DNA of 19,490 nucleotides from Caryophanales bacterium (GTDB lineage Bacteria; Bacillota_I; Bacilli_A; RFN20; CAG-826). The translations under genes were made by a program, and so were the position numbers. Position 1 is the first letter of the stretch. Every line of letters starts with the position of its first letter. The DNA lies in NCBI GenBank assembly GCA_028723545.1, contig JAQYER010000078.1:1-19490 (forward strand). Reading direction: 5' to 3'. Shown piece by piece: positions 1-6,942 of this stretch. The notes beneath the pieces were generated by a model, which saw only the letters and a list, made by a program, of their open reading frames with translations, was not told the DNA's origin and did not search any database.

Positions 1-273
1 AAATTATATCCAAAAACATTATTTAAATTTTTAAAAGCAATTAATCATCCAACTGTTGTTGATTTAGGTTTAGTTGCTGTATTACCTGAATATCGTAATT
101 CTGGTATTACTTCCGCATTCATGTTAAAGATGATGGAGTTTTTAGCTGATGGCAAAATTAAATATTTTGAAACTAACTTAAATTTAGAAGACAATTTAGC
201 GGTTCGCACCCAATGGAATCGTTTTAATTCGATTGAAAATAAAAAAAGAAGATCATTTATTAAAAAATTATAA
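1..273 (+). CDS. C-terminal end of a GNAT-like acetyltransferase (partial)
   Basis: An open frame runs from the left edge to a TAA at 271-273 and gives the last 90 residues of a protein that starts outside the window. The piece contains VLPEYRNSGI, which resembles the acetyl-CoA binding loop of GNAT N-acetyltransferases. It then reads ETNLNLEDN and a tryptophan followed by a basic tail (KKRRSFIKKL). From memory, this ending is common in uncharacterised GNAT-like proteins of Firmicutes. The substrate cannot be inferred. The next gene starts 55 bases downstream, with no clear terminator between them, so the two may be co-transcribed. The open frame and codon use are solid; the family call is moderate. 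Confidence 0.55.
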   Translation, partial: KLYPKTLFKFLKAINHPTVVDLGLVAVLPEYRNSGITSAFMLKMMEFLADGKIKYFETNLNLEDNLAVRTQWNRFNSIENKKRRSFIKKL

Positions 274-328
274 AATATTTTTAATAAGTGTTATATCATA
301 TCTATATATCTAATGAAGGTGATTTTTT

Positions 329-1294
329 ATGATTAAAAGTGTTGCTGTATTAACTTCTGGTGGCGATGCACCTGGAATGAACGCTGCAATAAGAGCGGTT
401 GTTCGTACTGGAATTAAAAAAGGATTAAAAACTTTTGTCGTCTACGAAGGATATAAAGGTTTATATGAAGGTAATATTGTTGAAGTTGACCGTAATTTTG
501 TTTCTGACATTATTAATCGAGGTGGAACAATTATTAACAGCGCTAGACTTCCTGAATTCAAAGAAGAAGAAGTTCGAAAAGTCGCTGTTGAGCAATTAAG
601 AAAACACAATATTGATGCCTTAGTTGTTATCGGTGGTGATGGCTCATATATGGGTGCAAAAAGATTAACTGAAATGGGAATTGCTACAATTGGTCTTCCT
701 GGCACAATTGATAACGATATTGCTTCTACTGATTACACAATTGGATTTGATACAGCATTAAATACCATTTGTGATTGCGTTGATAAAATTAGAGACACTA
801 ATGCATCACATTTAAGATGTACATTTATTGAAGTTATGGGAAATCATTGTGGAGACTTAGCGCTTTTCAGTGGTTTAGCGGAAGGTGTTGAGATGGTTAT
901 TACTCCTGACCACCCTATTTCAAAAGATGAGATTATCGAAAGATTAAAACAACTTAAATTCGGATTTAAAAAACACGCTTTAATCGTTGTCAGTGAGAAA
1001 ATGTTCCCTGACATATATGATTTAGCCAAGGAAGTTCAAGTTCGTACTGGATTTGAAGTTCGCGCTGAACGATTAGGTCATCTTCAAAGAGGTGGAAAAC
1101 CAAGTGCATTTGATCGTATATTAGCAACTCGTTGTGGAGTTAAAGCCGTTGAACTTCTTTTAGAAGGTAAATCAGGCGTATGCGTTGGGATGAGAAAAAA
1201 TGAAATTGTTTATTATGACATTATGGATGCTTTAAAAATGAAAAGAGACATCCATCATGAATTAATTAAAATGTTAGGATTGGTGAATAGATAA
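329..1294 (+). CDS. pfkA: ATP-dependent 6-phosphofructokinase
   Basis: Phosphorylates fructose 6-phosphate to fructose 1,6-bisphosphate with ATP, the committed step of glycolysis, in the cytoplasm. The 321 residues match the usual bacterial PfkA length of about 320. Visible motifs are the N-terminal nucleotide loop GGDAPGMN (11-18), GGDGS (102-106), the catalytic PGTIDND segment (124-130, with the likely base D128) and, near the C-terminus, HLQRGGKPSAFDR, which binds the sugar phosphate. Glycine at the GGDGS end fits the ATP-using rather than PPi-using class. The ATG at 329 follows GAAGGTG at 315-321 with good spacing. The stop codon overlaps the start of the ROK kinase by one base (TAATG), so translation of the two is probably coupled. 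Confidence 0.96.
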   Translation: MIKSVAVLTSGGDAPGMNAAIRAVVRTGIKKGLKTFVVYEGYKGLYEGNIVEVDRNFVSDIINRGGTIINSARLPEFKEEEVRKVAVEQLRKHNIDALVVIGGDGSYMGAKRLTEMGIATIGLPGTIDNDIASTDYTIGFDTALNTICDCVDKIRDTNASHLRCTFIEVMGNHCGDLALFSGLAEGVEMVITPDHPISKDEIIERLKQLKFGFKKHALIVVSEKMFPDIYDLAKEVQVRTGFEVRAERLGHLQRGGKPSAFDRILATRCGVKAVELLLEGKSGVCVGMRKNEIVYYDIMDALKMKRDIHHELIKMLGLVNR

Positions 1295-2139
1295 TGAAAT
1301 ATGTATTAGCGTTCGATATCGGTGGAACAAACACCAGATTATCATTAGTCAATGAAAAATATGAAATTGAAAAGCAATTAATTTTGCCAACTGTTTCAGG
1401 ATCAGTTGAAGATTTTATTCAAAGTGTCTTTGATATTACGGATAAATTAAATATTAATATGGACGATGTTATTTCTTGTGGAGCGGGTGTTCCAGGAGTT
1501 GTCGATCGTCAAAATAATTATATTATTGATCTTCCAAATGTTTATATTAAAGACATTCCATTAGGAAAGCGTTTCGATGAAAAATTTGGAAAGAAAATGT
1601 ATATTAGAAATGACGCTGAAGTGGCGTGTTTAGCTGAAGCTAAACTTGGAGCGGGTAAAAAATATTCTCGTACCTTTTTTATTACTGTTTCCACTGGTCT
1701 TGGAGGGGCATTATGCATTGATTCAATTAATCAAGATTATGTTACCGAAGTTGGCCACACTGCTTTAGTTTATAAAGGAATTTTAACTGAATACGAATCA
1801 TTATTATCTGGATCAGGAATTCCTCATTTATGCCAAATCAATGGATTAGAAATTAATTCCGCTAAACAATTTTTTGATTTAGTCCGTCAAAAAGATGAAA
1901 AAATTATGCCAGTATTTGAAGATTGGTTAACTTTATTTTCTCAATTTTTACAGTTAATGCAAAATTCATACGAACCAGAAATCTATTGCTTTACAGGTGG
2001 GGTATTTAAAAACAAAGATCTTTTCTTTGAGGAATTACAAAGAAGAAATCCAAATTGTCATTTAGTTGAATGTGTCTTTAAAGAAGATGCTGGCACTATT
2101 GGTGCAGCAGTATATGCCTTCCAATGTGCATCAAAATAA
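1294..2139 (+). CDS. ROK-family sugar kinase, probable glucokinase
   Basis: Probable ATP-dependent kinase of glucose or a related hexose; 281 residues, slightly short for the family (about 290-320). It starts with the phosphate-binding motif DIGGTNTR (8-15). It has the catalytic aspartate in RNDAE (D107), a second nucleotide loop VSTGLGGAL (132-140) and the sugar-contact residues E152 and H155 in TEVGHTA. A C-terminal TGGVFKN segment and DAGTIGAA follow. What is missing is the ROK zinc-site signature (CxCGxxGCxE): the stretch after GH, residues 156-172, contains no cysteine. That may mean a relaxed or different substrate (N-acetylmannosamine, allose, fructose) rather than loss of function. 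It overlaps pfkA by one base. The family call is firm; the glucose specificity is an inference. Confidence 0.85.
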   Translation: MKYVLAFDIGGTNTRLSLVNEKYEIEKQLILPTVSGSVEDFIQSVFDITDKLNINMDDVISCGAGVPGVVDRQNNYIIDLPNVYIKDIPLGKRFDEKFGKKMYIRNDAEVACLAEAKLGAGKKYSRTFFITVSTGLGGALCIDSINQDYVTEVGHTALVYKGILTEYESLLSGSGIPHLCQINGLEINSAKQFFDLVRQKDEKIMPVFEDWLTLFSQFLQLMQNSYEPEIYCFTGGVFKNKDLFFEELQRRNPNCHLVECVFKEDAGTIGAAVYAFQCASK

Positions 2140-2167
2140 TTGACAAATTTAATTTTTTTACTATTAT
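2140..2167 (+). promoter_or_regulatory. Promoter of the thrS T-box leader
   Basis: A consensus -35 TTGACA at 2140-2145 is followed, after 16 bases, by TATTAT at 2162-2167 (5 of 6 matches to the -10 consensus). The -35 begins directly after the stop codon of the ROK kinase. It lies just upstream of the T-box stem I, where a vegetative sigma-A promoter is expected. Confidence 0.75.
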
Positions 2168-2171
2168 ATTT

Positions 2172-2400
2172 ATAGCGATGACGAAGACATGTTATCAAAT
2201 GTCTACTAAAAGAGATTAGAATTCCTGGGCTGAAAGATTCTATTAGCAAAATTTGATAAAACCACTTCTGAGCGTATTAGCGAAATAAGTTAATCGAAAT
2301 GATTCTCGTTAAAGAATTAAATAAGAGCATATCTATTGATATGAATTAAGGTGGTACCGCGTTTAATATAAACGTCCTTATTATTAAGGGCGTTTTTTAA
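2172..2400 (+). ncRNA. Threonyl T-box riboswitch leader of thrS
   Basis: This leader binds tRNA-Thr and lets transcription continue into thrS when the tRNA is uncharged. The hallmark T-box sequence AAGGTGGTACCGCG lies at 2348-2361 and is followed by a terminator hairpin at 2371-2398. The probable specifier is ACC (Thr) at 2261-2263, in the context AAAACCACTTCTGAGCG, which is typical of the specifier loop. The purine-rich GATGACGAAGA segment near 2177 starts stem I. The specifier agrees with the gene downstream, which encodes threonyl-tRNA synthetase. The T-box call is very secure; the exact specifier register (ACC rather than ACT two bases later) is likely but not proven, and both are Thr codons. 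Confidence 0.93.
2371..2398 (+). terminator. T-box-controlled terminator before thrS
   Basis: AACGTCCTTA at 2371-2380 pairs with TAAGGGCGTT at 2385-2394 (one G-U pair) across a four-base loop, and a T run continues to 2398. The 5' arm lies directly after the T-box sequence and can pair alternatively in the antiterminator, so this is the regulated terminator of the riboswitch. Confidence 0.88.
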
Positions 2401-2421
2401 TTTTTATTGGAGGATAAAAAG

Positions 2422-4329
2422 ATGTTTATTCAATTAATCGATGGAAAACAATTAGAAATTTCTGAAGGACAATCAGGTTTAGATGTTGCAAATCAAATAT
2501 CAACATCACTTGCTAAAGCAAGTGTTGCTTATAAACTTGATGACAAGATTTATGATTTAAATTACCCTATTCCACATGAAGGATTATTTACATTAATCAA
2601 AAAAGGTGATTTAGATTCATATGAAGTTTTAAATCACTCTACTAGTCATTTGATGGCAGAAGCGATTCATAATTTATATCCAAACGCCAAATTTGGATTT
2701 GGACCTTCTATCGAAGAAGGATTTTATTATGACGTTGATTTTGGAGATATTAAAATCACTGATGCTGATTTTGCTTCAATTGAAAAAGAAATGAAAAAAT
2801 TATCTTCATCAGGTAATAAATTTGTTCGTAAAGTTGTATCAAAAGATGAAGCTAAAAAATTATTTGCTGATAATAATTACAAATTAGAATTAATCGATGG
2901 AATCGATGGCGAAATCACTATCTATGAACAAGGTAAATTTTATGATTTATGCGCTGGTCCACACGTTGAAAAAGTATCGCAAATTCAACATTTCAAATTA
3001 TTAAGTGTTGCTGGAGCGTACTGGAGAGGCGATGTTAAAAATAAAATGTTAACTCGTATTTATGGTACTTCTTGGTGGAGTAAAGAAGAATTAGACAAGC
3101 ATTTAAAAGACCTCGAAGAAAGAAAATTAAGAGACCATCGTAAATTAGGTAAAGATTTAGGATTATTTATGTTATCTGATTACGGACCTGGTTTACCATT
3201 TTGGCTACCAAATGGATATACATTAAGAAGAACATTAGAAGATTTCTGGTTAGATTACCATCGTAAAAATGGTTATAAAGTTATTAATACCCCTATTATG
3301 CTCAACAGACAATTATGGGAAACATCTGGTCACTGGGATCATTATAAAGAAGATATGTTCACAATTGAATGTGATGATGGAACATATGCGATTAAGCCAA
3401 TGAACTGTCCTGGCGCAATATTAGTTTATAACAATGAATTACATTCATATCGTGAATTACCACTTCGTTATGCCGAACTTGGAAATGTTCACCGCTATGA
3501 AGCTTCTGGTGCTTTAAATGGTTTATTTAGAGTTCGTGGTTTCACTCAAGATGACGCTCATACATTATTAATGGAAGAACAAATCGGTGATGAAGTCGGA
3601 CGTATCATTAAGATTTATGACTACATTTATTCAATTTTTGGATTAAATTATTCAATTGAATTATCAACTCGCCCTGAAGGATTTATCGGCGATATTGAAA
3701 CATGGAATAAAGCTGAAGAAGATTTAAAGAAAGCTTGTTTAGCAACTGGTCATGAATTCAAAATTAATCCAGGTGATGGAGCGTTCTATGGTCCAAAACT
3801 TGACTTTAAATTAAGAGATTCAATGAACCGTATTTGGCAATGTGGAACAGTTCAACTCGATATGCAACTTCCTGGAAGATTTAATTGTGAATATGTCGCT
3901 GCTGATGGAAGTAAAAAGACACCAGTTATGATTCATCGTGCTTGCTTTGGATCATTAGAAAGATTTATCGCAATTATATTAGAATCATTTGGTGGTTTAT
4001 TACCTCTTTGGTTAGCGCCAGTCCAAATTAAAATATTACCAGTTAATAATAATTTCCATTTAGATTATGCAAAGCAATTAAATGAAAAATTAATTGAATT
4101 AGGATACAGAAGTGAATTAGATGATTCTAATGAGAAATTAGGCTTCAGAATGAGAAATGCTTTAATTAAGAAAATTAATTACACATTAGTTATTGGTGAT
4201 AATGAAGTTAATAATAATCTTGTTACATATCGCCGTCATGGAAATAAAGATCAAATCACTGTTTCAGTTGATGAATTTATTTCATTAATCAAAGAAGAAG
4301 TCGAAACAAAAGCTTTACCAAAAAAATAA
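2422..4329 (+). CDS. thrS: Threonine--tRNA ligase
   Basis: Charges tRNA-Thr with threonine in the cytoplasm. The start chosen is ATG at 2422, giving 635 residues: GGAGG at 2409-2413 sits 8 bases upstream. An in-frame TTG at 2407 overlaps that ribosome binding site and would make it unusable. Domains in order: an N-terminal TGS domain (about 1-62); the editing domain with HSTSH (H72 and H76) and CAGPH; then the class II catalytic core with PMNCPG, the motif 2 region YRYE-like AELGNVHRYE, and motif 3 (HRACFGSLERF), which carries zinc and ATP ligands; finally a C-terminal anticodon-binding domain with GDNEV. Length and order match bacterial ThrRS. Expression is controlled by the T-box upstream, and the next promoter begins 22 bases after the stop. 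Confidence 0.97.
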   Translation: MFIQLIDGKQLEISEGQSGLDVANQISTSLAKASVAYKLDDKIYDLNYPIPHEGLFTLIKKGDLDSYEVLNHSTSHLMAEAIHNLYPNAKFGFGPSIEEGFYYDVDFGDIKITDADFASIEKEMKKLSSSGNKFVRKVVSKDEAKKLFADNNYKLELIDGIDGEITIYEQGKFYDLCAGPHVEKVSQIQHFKLLSVAGAYWRGDVKNKMLTRIYGTSWWSKEELDKHLKDLEERKLRDHRKLGKDLGLFMLSDYGPGLPFWLPNGYTLRRTLEDFWLDYHRKNGYKVINTPIMLNRQLWETSGHWDHYKEDMFTIECDDGTYAIKPMNCPGAILVYNNELHSYRELPLRYAELGNVHRYEASGALNGLFRVRGFTQDDAHTLLMEEQIGDEVGRIIKIYDYIYSIFGLNYSIELSTRPEGFIGDIETWNKAEEDLKKACLATGHEFKINPGDGAFYGPKLDFKLRDSMNRIWQCGTVQLDMQLPGRFNCEYVAADGSKKTPVMIHRACFGSLERFIAIILESFGGLLPLWLAPVQIKILPVNNNFHLDYAKQLNEKLIELGYRSELDDSNEKLGFRMRNALIKKINYTLVIGDNEVNNNLVTYRRHGNKDQITVSVDEFISLIKEEVETKALPKK

Positions 4330-4350
4330 TCATCAAATATTAAAAATTTG

Positions 4351-4378
4351 TTGACAAATATCTTACTTATAGTAAAAT
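4351..4378 (+). promoter_or_regulatory. Promoter of the infC-rpmI-rplT operon
   Basis: TTGACA at 4351-4356 is followed after 16 bases by TAAAAT at 4373-4378 (5 of 6 matches). A TATAGT at 4368-4373 is closer to consensus by eye but would leave only 11 bases of spacing, so it is not preferred. The promoter drives the leader RNA that precedes infC. Confidence 0.7.
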
Positions 4379-4380
4379 TA

Positions 4381-4506
4381 CTTTCGCAAAGCAAAACGTA
4401 GAAAGAAGAGCGCCCAAAGTTCTCACCAGATTGATTAATCGATTGGTAAGTTGCTACATTAATTTATTAATGAAGGTATTACGGGCGCGGATTCGCGTCC
4501 GTTTTT
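4381..4506 (+). ncRNA. L20-type leader of the infC-rpmI-rplT operon
   Basis: This is the position and build of the Firmicutes L20 leader, in which free ribosomal protein L20 promotes premature termination. GCGCCC at 4410-4415 can pair at long range with GGGCGC at 4483-4488, which competes with the terminator. TTCTCACC follows at 4420-4427. A local hairpin with arms ACCA(G)ATTGA and TCGATTGGT lies at about 4425-4448. A terminator closes the leader at 4481-4506. The L20 gene is the last gene of the same operon, as the model requires. The identity is based on layout and these pairings, without a covariance search. Confidence 0.8.
4481..4506 (+). terminator. Attenuator terminator in the infC leader
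   Basis: ACGGGCGCG at 4481-4489 pairs with CGCGTCCGT at 4494-4502 (one G-U pair) over a short GATT loop and is followed by a T run to 4507. It is markedly GC-rich in an AT-rich region. Its 5' arm overlaps the sequence that can pair with GCGCCC at 4410, as expected for a regulated terminator. Confidence 0.87.
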
Positions 4507-4529
4507 CTTAAGCTAAGGAGGAATTATTT

Positions 4530-5111
4530 ATTAATAAATATTCAAATTTCAGTCAAGGACAACCTCAACAAGGTAATCAACAAAGACGCCCAATCAAAGA
4601 TAATGGAGATTTAGTAAACGAAAGAGTTCGTTTCCCTAGTGTCTTACTTATCGGTCCTAATGGGGAACAATTAGGAACAATGTCATCTCGCGATGCTTAT
4701 CGTAAAGCTTGTGAATACGAACTAGATTTGTATTGTGTCGCACCTAATGCGAATCCACCTGTTTGTAAATTACTTAATTATGGTAAATTCAAATTCGAGC
4801 AACAAAAGAAAGCCAAAGAAAGCAAAAAGAGACAACATATTGTCGAAATCAAAGAAGTCCAATTAACTCCAGTTATCGGTCAACATGATATCGATACCAA
4901 AGTTAAAATGGCTACAAAATTCTTAGAAGACGGCAATAAAGTTAAAGTCGGCGTTAAATATCGAGGTCGTCAAATGAGTCACCTTGAAGTTGGGGAAGAA
5001 GTTATGAATAAATTCATTTCCGCCCTTAGTGAAATAGCCACCATTGAAAAAGCCCCTACCATGGATGGAAAATGGTTGACTGCCGTTTTGACTGCTAAAG
5101 GCAAAAAATAG
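4530..5111 (+). CDS. infC: Translation initiation factor IF-3 (AUU start)
   Basis: IF3 binds the 30S subunit, prevents premature 50S joining and checks the start codon-initiator tRNA pair. The gene appears to begin with ATT at 4530, giving 193 residues. AAGGAGG at 4515-4521 lies 8 bases upstream, and an in-frame stop at 4509-4511 blocks a longer form. Starting at the first ATG (4680) would delete the conserved N-terminal segment NERVRFPSVLLIGPNGEQLG, so that start is wrong. The N-domain (VAPNANPPVCK and YGKFKFEQ), the basic linker and the C-domain (KEVQLTPVIGQHDIDTK and RGRQMSH) are all present. An AUU start on infC is known from E. coli and Bacillus-type species and allows IF3 to repress its own translation. 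A glutamine-rich tail (about residues 8-17) precedes the N-domain. rpmI starts 12 bases after the stop. Confidence 0.95.
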   Translation: MNKYSNFSQGQPQQGNQQRRPIKDNGDLVNERVRFPSVLLIGPNGEQLGTMSSRDAYRKACEYELDLYCVAPNANPPVCKLLNYGKFKFEQQKKAKESKKRQHIVEIKEVQLTPVIGQHDIDTKVKMATKFLEDGNKVKVGVKYRGRQMSHLEVGEEVMNKFISALSEIATIEKAPTMDGKWLTAVLTAKGKK

Positions 5112-5123
5112 GAGGAAAAGAAC

Positions 5124-5318
5124 ATGCCAAAAATGAAAACAAAAAAAGCGTTAGCTAAACGTGTTAGAGTTACTGGTGCTGGAAATCTTAAAAGACATTC
5201 AGCTTATACATCTCATTTAGCGCCACGCAAAACAACAAAACAAAAAAGACATTTAAGAAAGGCATCACTTGTTTCTAAGAGTGATATGAAGAGAGTAGAA
5301 ACTCTTTTAGTTAAATAG
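5124..5318 (+). CDS. rpmI: 50S ribosomal protein L35
   Basis: Small basic protein of the large ribosomal subunit, 64 residues, the normal length for bL35. It begins MPKMKTKKALAKRVRVTGAG and continues with HLAPRKTTKQKRHLRKA, the family's conserved rRNA-contacting stretch. GGAGG just after the infC stop, at 5112-5116, serves as its ribosome binding site. It is the middle gene of the conserved infC-rpmI-rplT operon and is controlled together with L20 through the leader. Confidence 0.97.
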   Translation: MPKMKTKKALAKRVRVTGAGNLKRHSAYTSHLAPRKTTKQKRHLRKASLVSKSDMKRVETLLVK

Positions 5319-5329
5319 GAGGAAGAACC

Positions 5330-5683
5330 ATGAGAGTAAAAAATAGTGTTGCAACTCGTGCAAGACGTAAAAGAATCTTAAAAAGAGCAAAAGGTTATTT
5401 TGGTTCAAAGCACCTCTTATTCAAGACTGCTAAAGAACAAGTATTACGTTCATTAAGATATTCATATATCGATCGCCGCAAACTCAAAGGCGATATGAGA
5501 AAATTATGGATCAAACGTATTAACGCTGCATGCCGTCAATATGATATTAGCTATTCATGCTTTATCAATGGCTTAAATAAAGCCAATATCAAAGTTAACA
5601 GAAAAATGCTTTCTGAATTAGCTATTAATGATCCAAAAGCCTTTGCAGATTTAGTTGAAGTTGCTAAAAAAGCAATTGCTTAA
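5330..5683 (+). CDS. rplT: 50S ribosomal protein L20
   Basis: Large-subunit protein needed early in 50S assembly; 117 residues, standard for bL20. It starts MRVKNSVATRARRKRILKRA, with the long basic N-terminal arm. A globular C-domain follows (YSCFINGLNKANIKVNRKML, then LAINDPKAFADLV). L20 is also the expected regulator of its own operon through the leader at 4381-4506. It follows rpmI by 11 bases, with AGGAGG as ribosome binding site, and a strong terminator lies 20 bases after the stop. Confidence 0.97.
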   Translation: MRVKNSVATRARRKRILKRAKGYFGSKHLLFKTAKEQVLRSLRYSYIDRRKLKGDMRKLWIKRINAACRQYDISYSCFINGLNKANIKVNRKMLSELAINDPKAFADLVEVAKKAIA

Positions 5684-5702
5684 TTAAATTATTATTAACT
5701 TG

Positions 5703-5735
5703 AAAAGGATGTTCAATAACTGAGCATCCTTTTTA
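5703..5735 (+). terminator. Terminator after rplT, probably bidirectional
   Basis: A 13-base-pair stem (AAAAGGATGTTCA at 5703-5715 and TGAGCATCCTTTT at 5721-5733, one G-U pair) with a five-base loop ends in a T run. The A run on the left arm provides a T run when read on the other strand, so it can also stop thiI transcription coming from the right. Confidence 0.9.
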
Positions 5736-5760
5736 TATTCAAAAATAAATTTATTATCTG

Positions 5761-6942
5761 TTAGATAATGTCATCAACTTTATCTTTAGAAATAATAAGT
5801 GTTTCACTATTTGATAAAGCTTCAGAAATCATTGATTTATAATCAAATGTTTCTTCTAATTGTTTACATTTATTTAAATCAGGTCTTGTTTTTGGATTCT
5901 TTGGATCAAAAATTGTACAGCAGTCTTCGAAAGGTCGGATAGAAATTTCATATGTATCAATTTTTTTCGAAATTTGAATAATATCAATTTTATCCATTGC
6001 CACTAAAGGACGAAGAACTGGGAAATTTGTTACTTCATTAATGACTTGCATTGATTCAAGTGTTTGTGATGCGACTTGCCCTGCTGATTCTCCATTTGAT
6101 ATTGCTTTGCAATTTCTTTGTCTTGCTAAAGCTTCAGAGAAACGATACATCATTCTCCTCATAATTGTAATTGCGTAACTTTCAGGACAATTTTTGTATA
6201 TTTCTTCTTGGATTTTTGTAAATGGAATTATCGTTAAACGGATTGAATCTTGAAAACGATTTAATTTAGTTAATAAATCTTTTAATTTTTCAATAACTCC
6301 AATATTAGTGTAAGGAGGAGCGGCAAAATGAATCATTTCAAGCTTAATTCCTCTTTTCATTAATAAATACGCGGCAACTGGAGAATCAATGCCACCAGAA
6401 AGCATATGCATGACTTTTCCGCTTGTTCCTAAAGGATATCCTCCTGCTCCTTTAACAGAACGTGTGAAGATATACGCTCCTTCATCACGGATTTCGATAT
6501 TTAAGCGAATATCAGGGTGATGAACATCAACTTTTAATGAAGTATTTCTTAAAATGTTTGGAGCGATAATTCGAGTAATTTCTTCAGAGTGAAGAGGATA
6601 TTTTTTATTTGATCTTTTTGTATCAACTTTAAATGTTTTTCCTTCTTCATTTTTAATTGCATCTAATGTTACATTTTTTAGATTTTCAATATCATCGTTA
6701 GTTTTAATAACTAATGATAAAGCATAAATTCCAGAAACATCTTTTAAAATATCTAATATTTGATTTTCATCTTCACCATTTAAATTGACATAAATATGAT
6801 CATAACGAATATCTAAAGTAATATTTGGATAATTAGATAAAGCATTTTTAATATTTTTTCCTAATGTCCAAATAAAGTCTTTTCGATTTTTTCCTTTTGT
6901 ATAAAGTTCACCAAAACGAACCATAATTGTGTCATATTTCAT
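5761..6942 (-). CDS. thiI: tRNA 4-thiouridine synthase ThiI
   Basis: Uses ATP to activate uridine 8 of tRNA and inserts sulfur received from a cysteine desulfurase; in some bacteria it also supplies sulfur for the thiamine thiazole. The 393 residues have an N-terminal ferredoxin-like and THUMP region (about 1-165) and a PP-loop ATP pyrophosphatase domain with SGGIDSP at 182-188. They also contain GESAGQVASQTLESM (about 284-298) and the FEDCC motif with C341 and C342. There is no C-terminal rhodanese domain, so this is the shorter Bacillus-type ThiI, which relies on its dedicated desulfurase for persulfide delivery. That desulfurase is encoded immediately upstream: the two genes overlap by four bases (ATGA). 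The start ATG is at 6940-6942. Confidence 0.95.
   Translation of the reverse strand: MKYDTIMVRFGELYTKGKNRKDFIWTLGKNIKNALSNYPNITLDIRYDHIYVNLNGEDENQILDILKDVSGIYALSLVIKTNDDIENLKNVTLDAIKNEEGKTFKVDTKRSNKKYPLHSEEITRIIAPNILRNTSLKVDVHHPDIRLNIEIRDEGAYIFTRSVKGAGGYPLGTSGKVMHMLSGGIDSPVAAYLLMKRGIKLEMIHFAAPPYTNIGVIEKLKDLLTKLNRFQDSIRLTIIPFTKIQEEIYKNCPESYAITIMRRMMYRFSEALARQRNCKAISNGESAGQVASQTLESMQVINEVTNFPVLRPLVAMDKIDIIQISKKIDTYEISIRPFEDCCTIFDPKNPKTRPDLNKCKQLEETFDYKSMISEALSNSETLIISKDKVDDII

Noticed and set aside
2407..2421. TTG start giving a five-residue longer ThrS
   Set aside because: The TTG overlaps the GGAGG ribosome binding site itself; ATG at 2422 has ideal spacing from it and matches the TGS-domain start.
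4368..4373. TATAGT as the -10 of the infC promoter
   Set aside because: It would be only 11 bases from the consensus -35; TAAAAT at 4373-4378 gives 16.
4680..4682. ATG at 4680 as the infC start
   Set aside because: It would remove the conserved N-terminal IF3 segment, has no ribosome binding site, and the AUU at 4530 has a perfect one.
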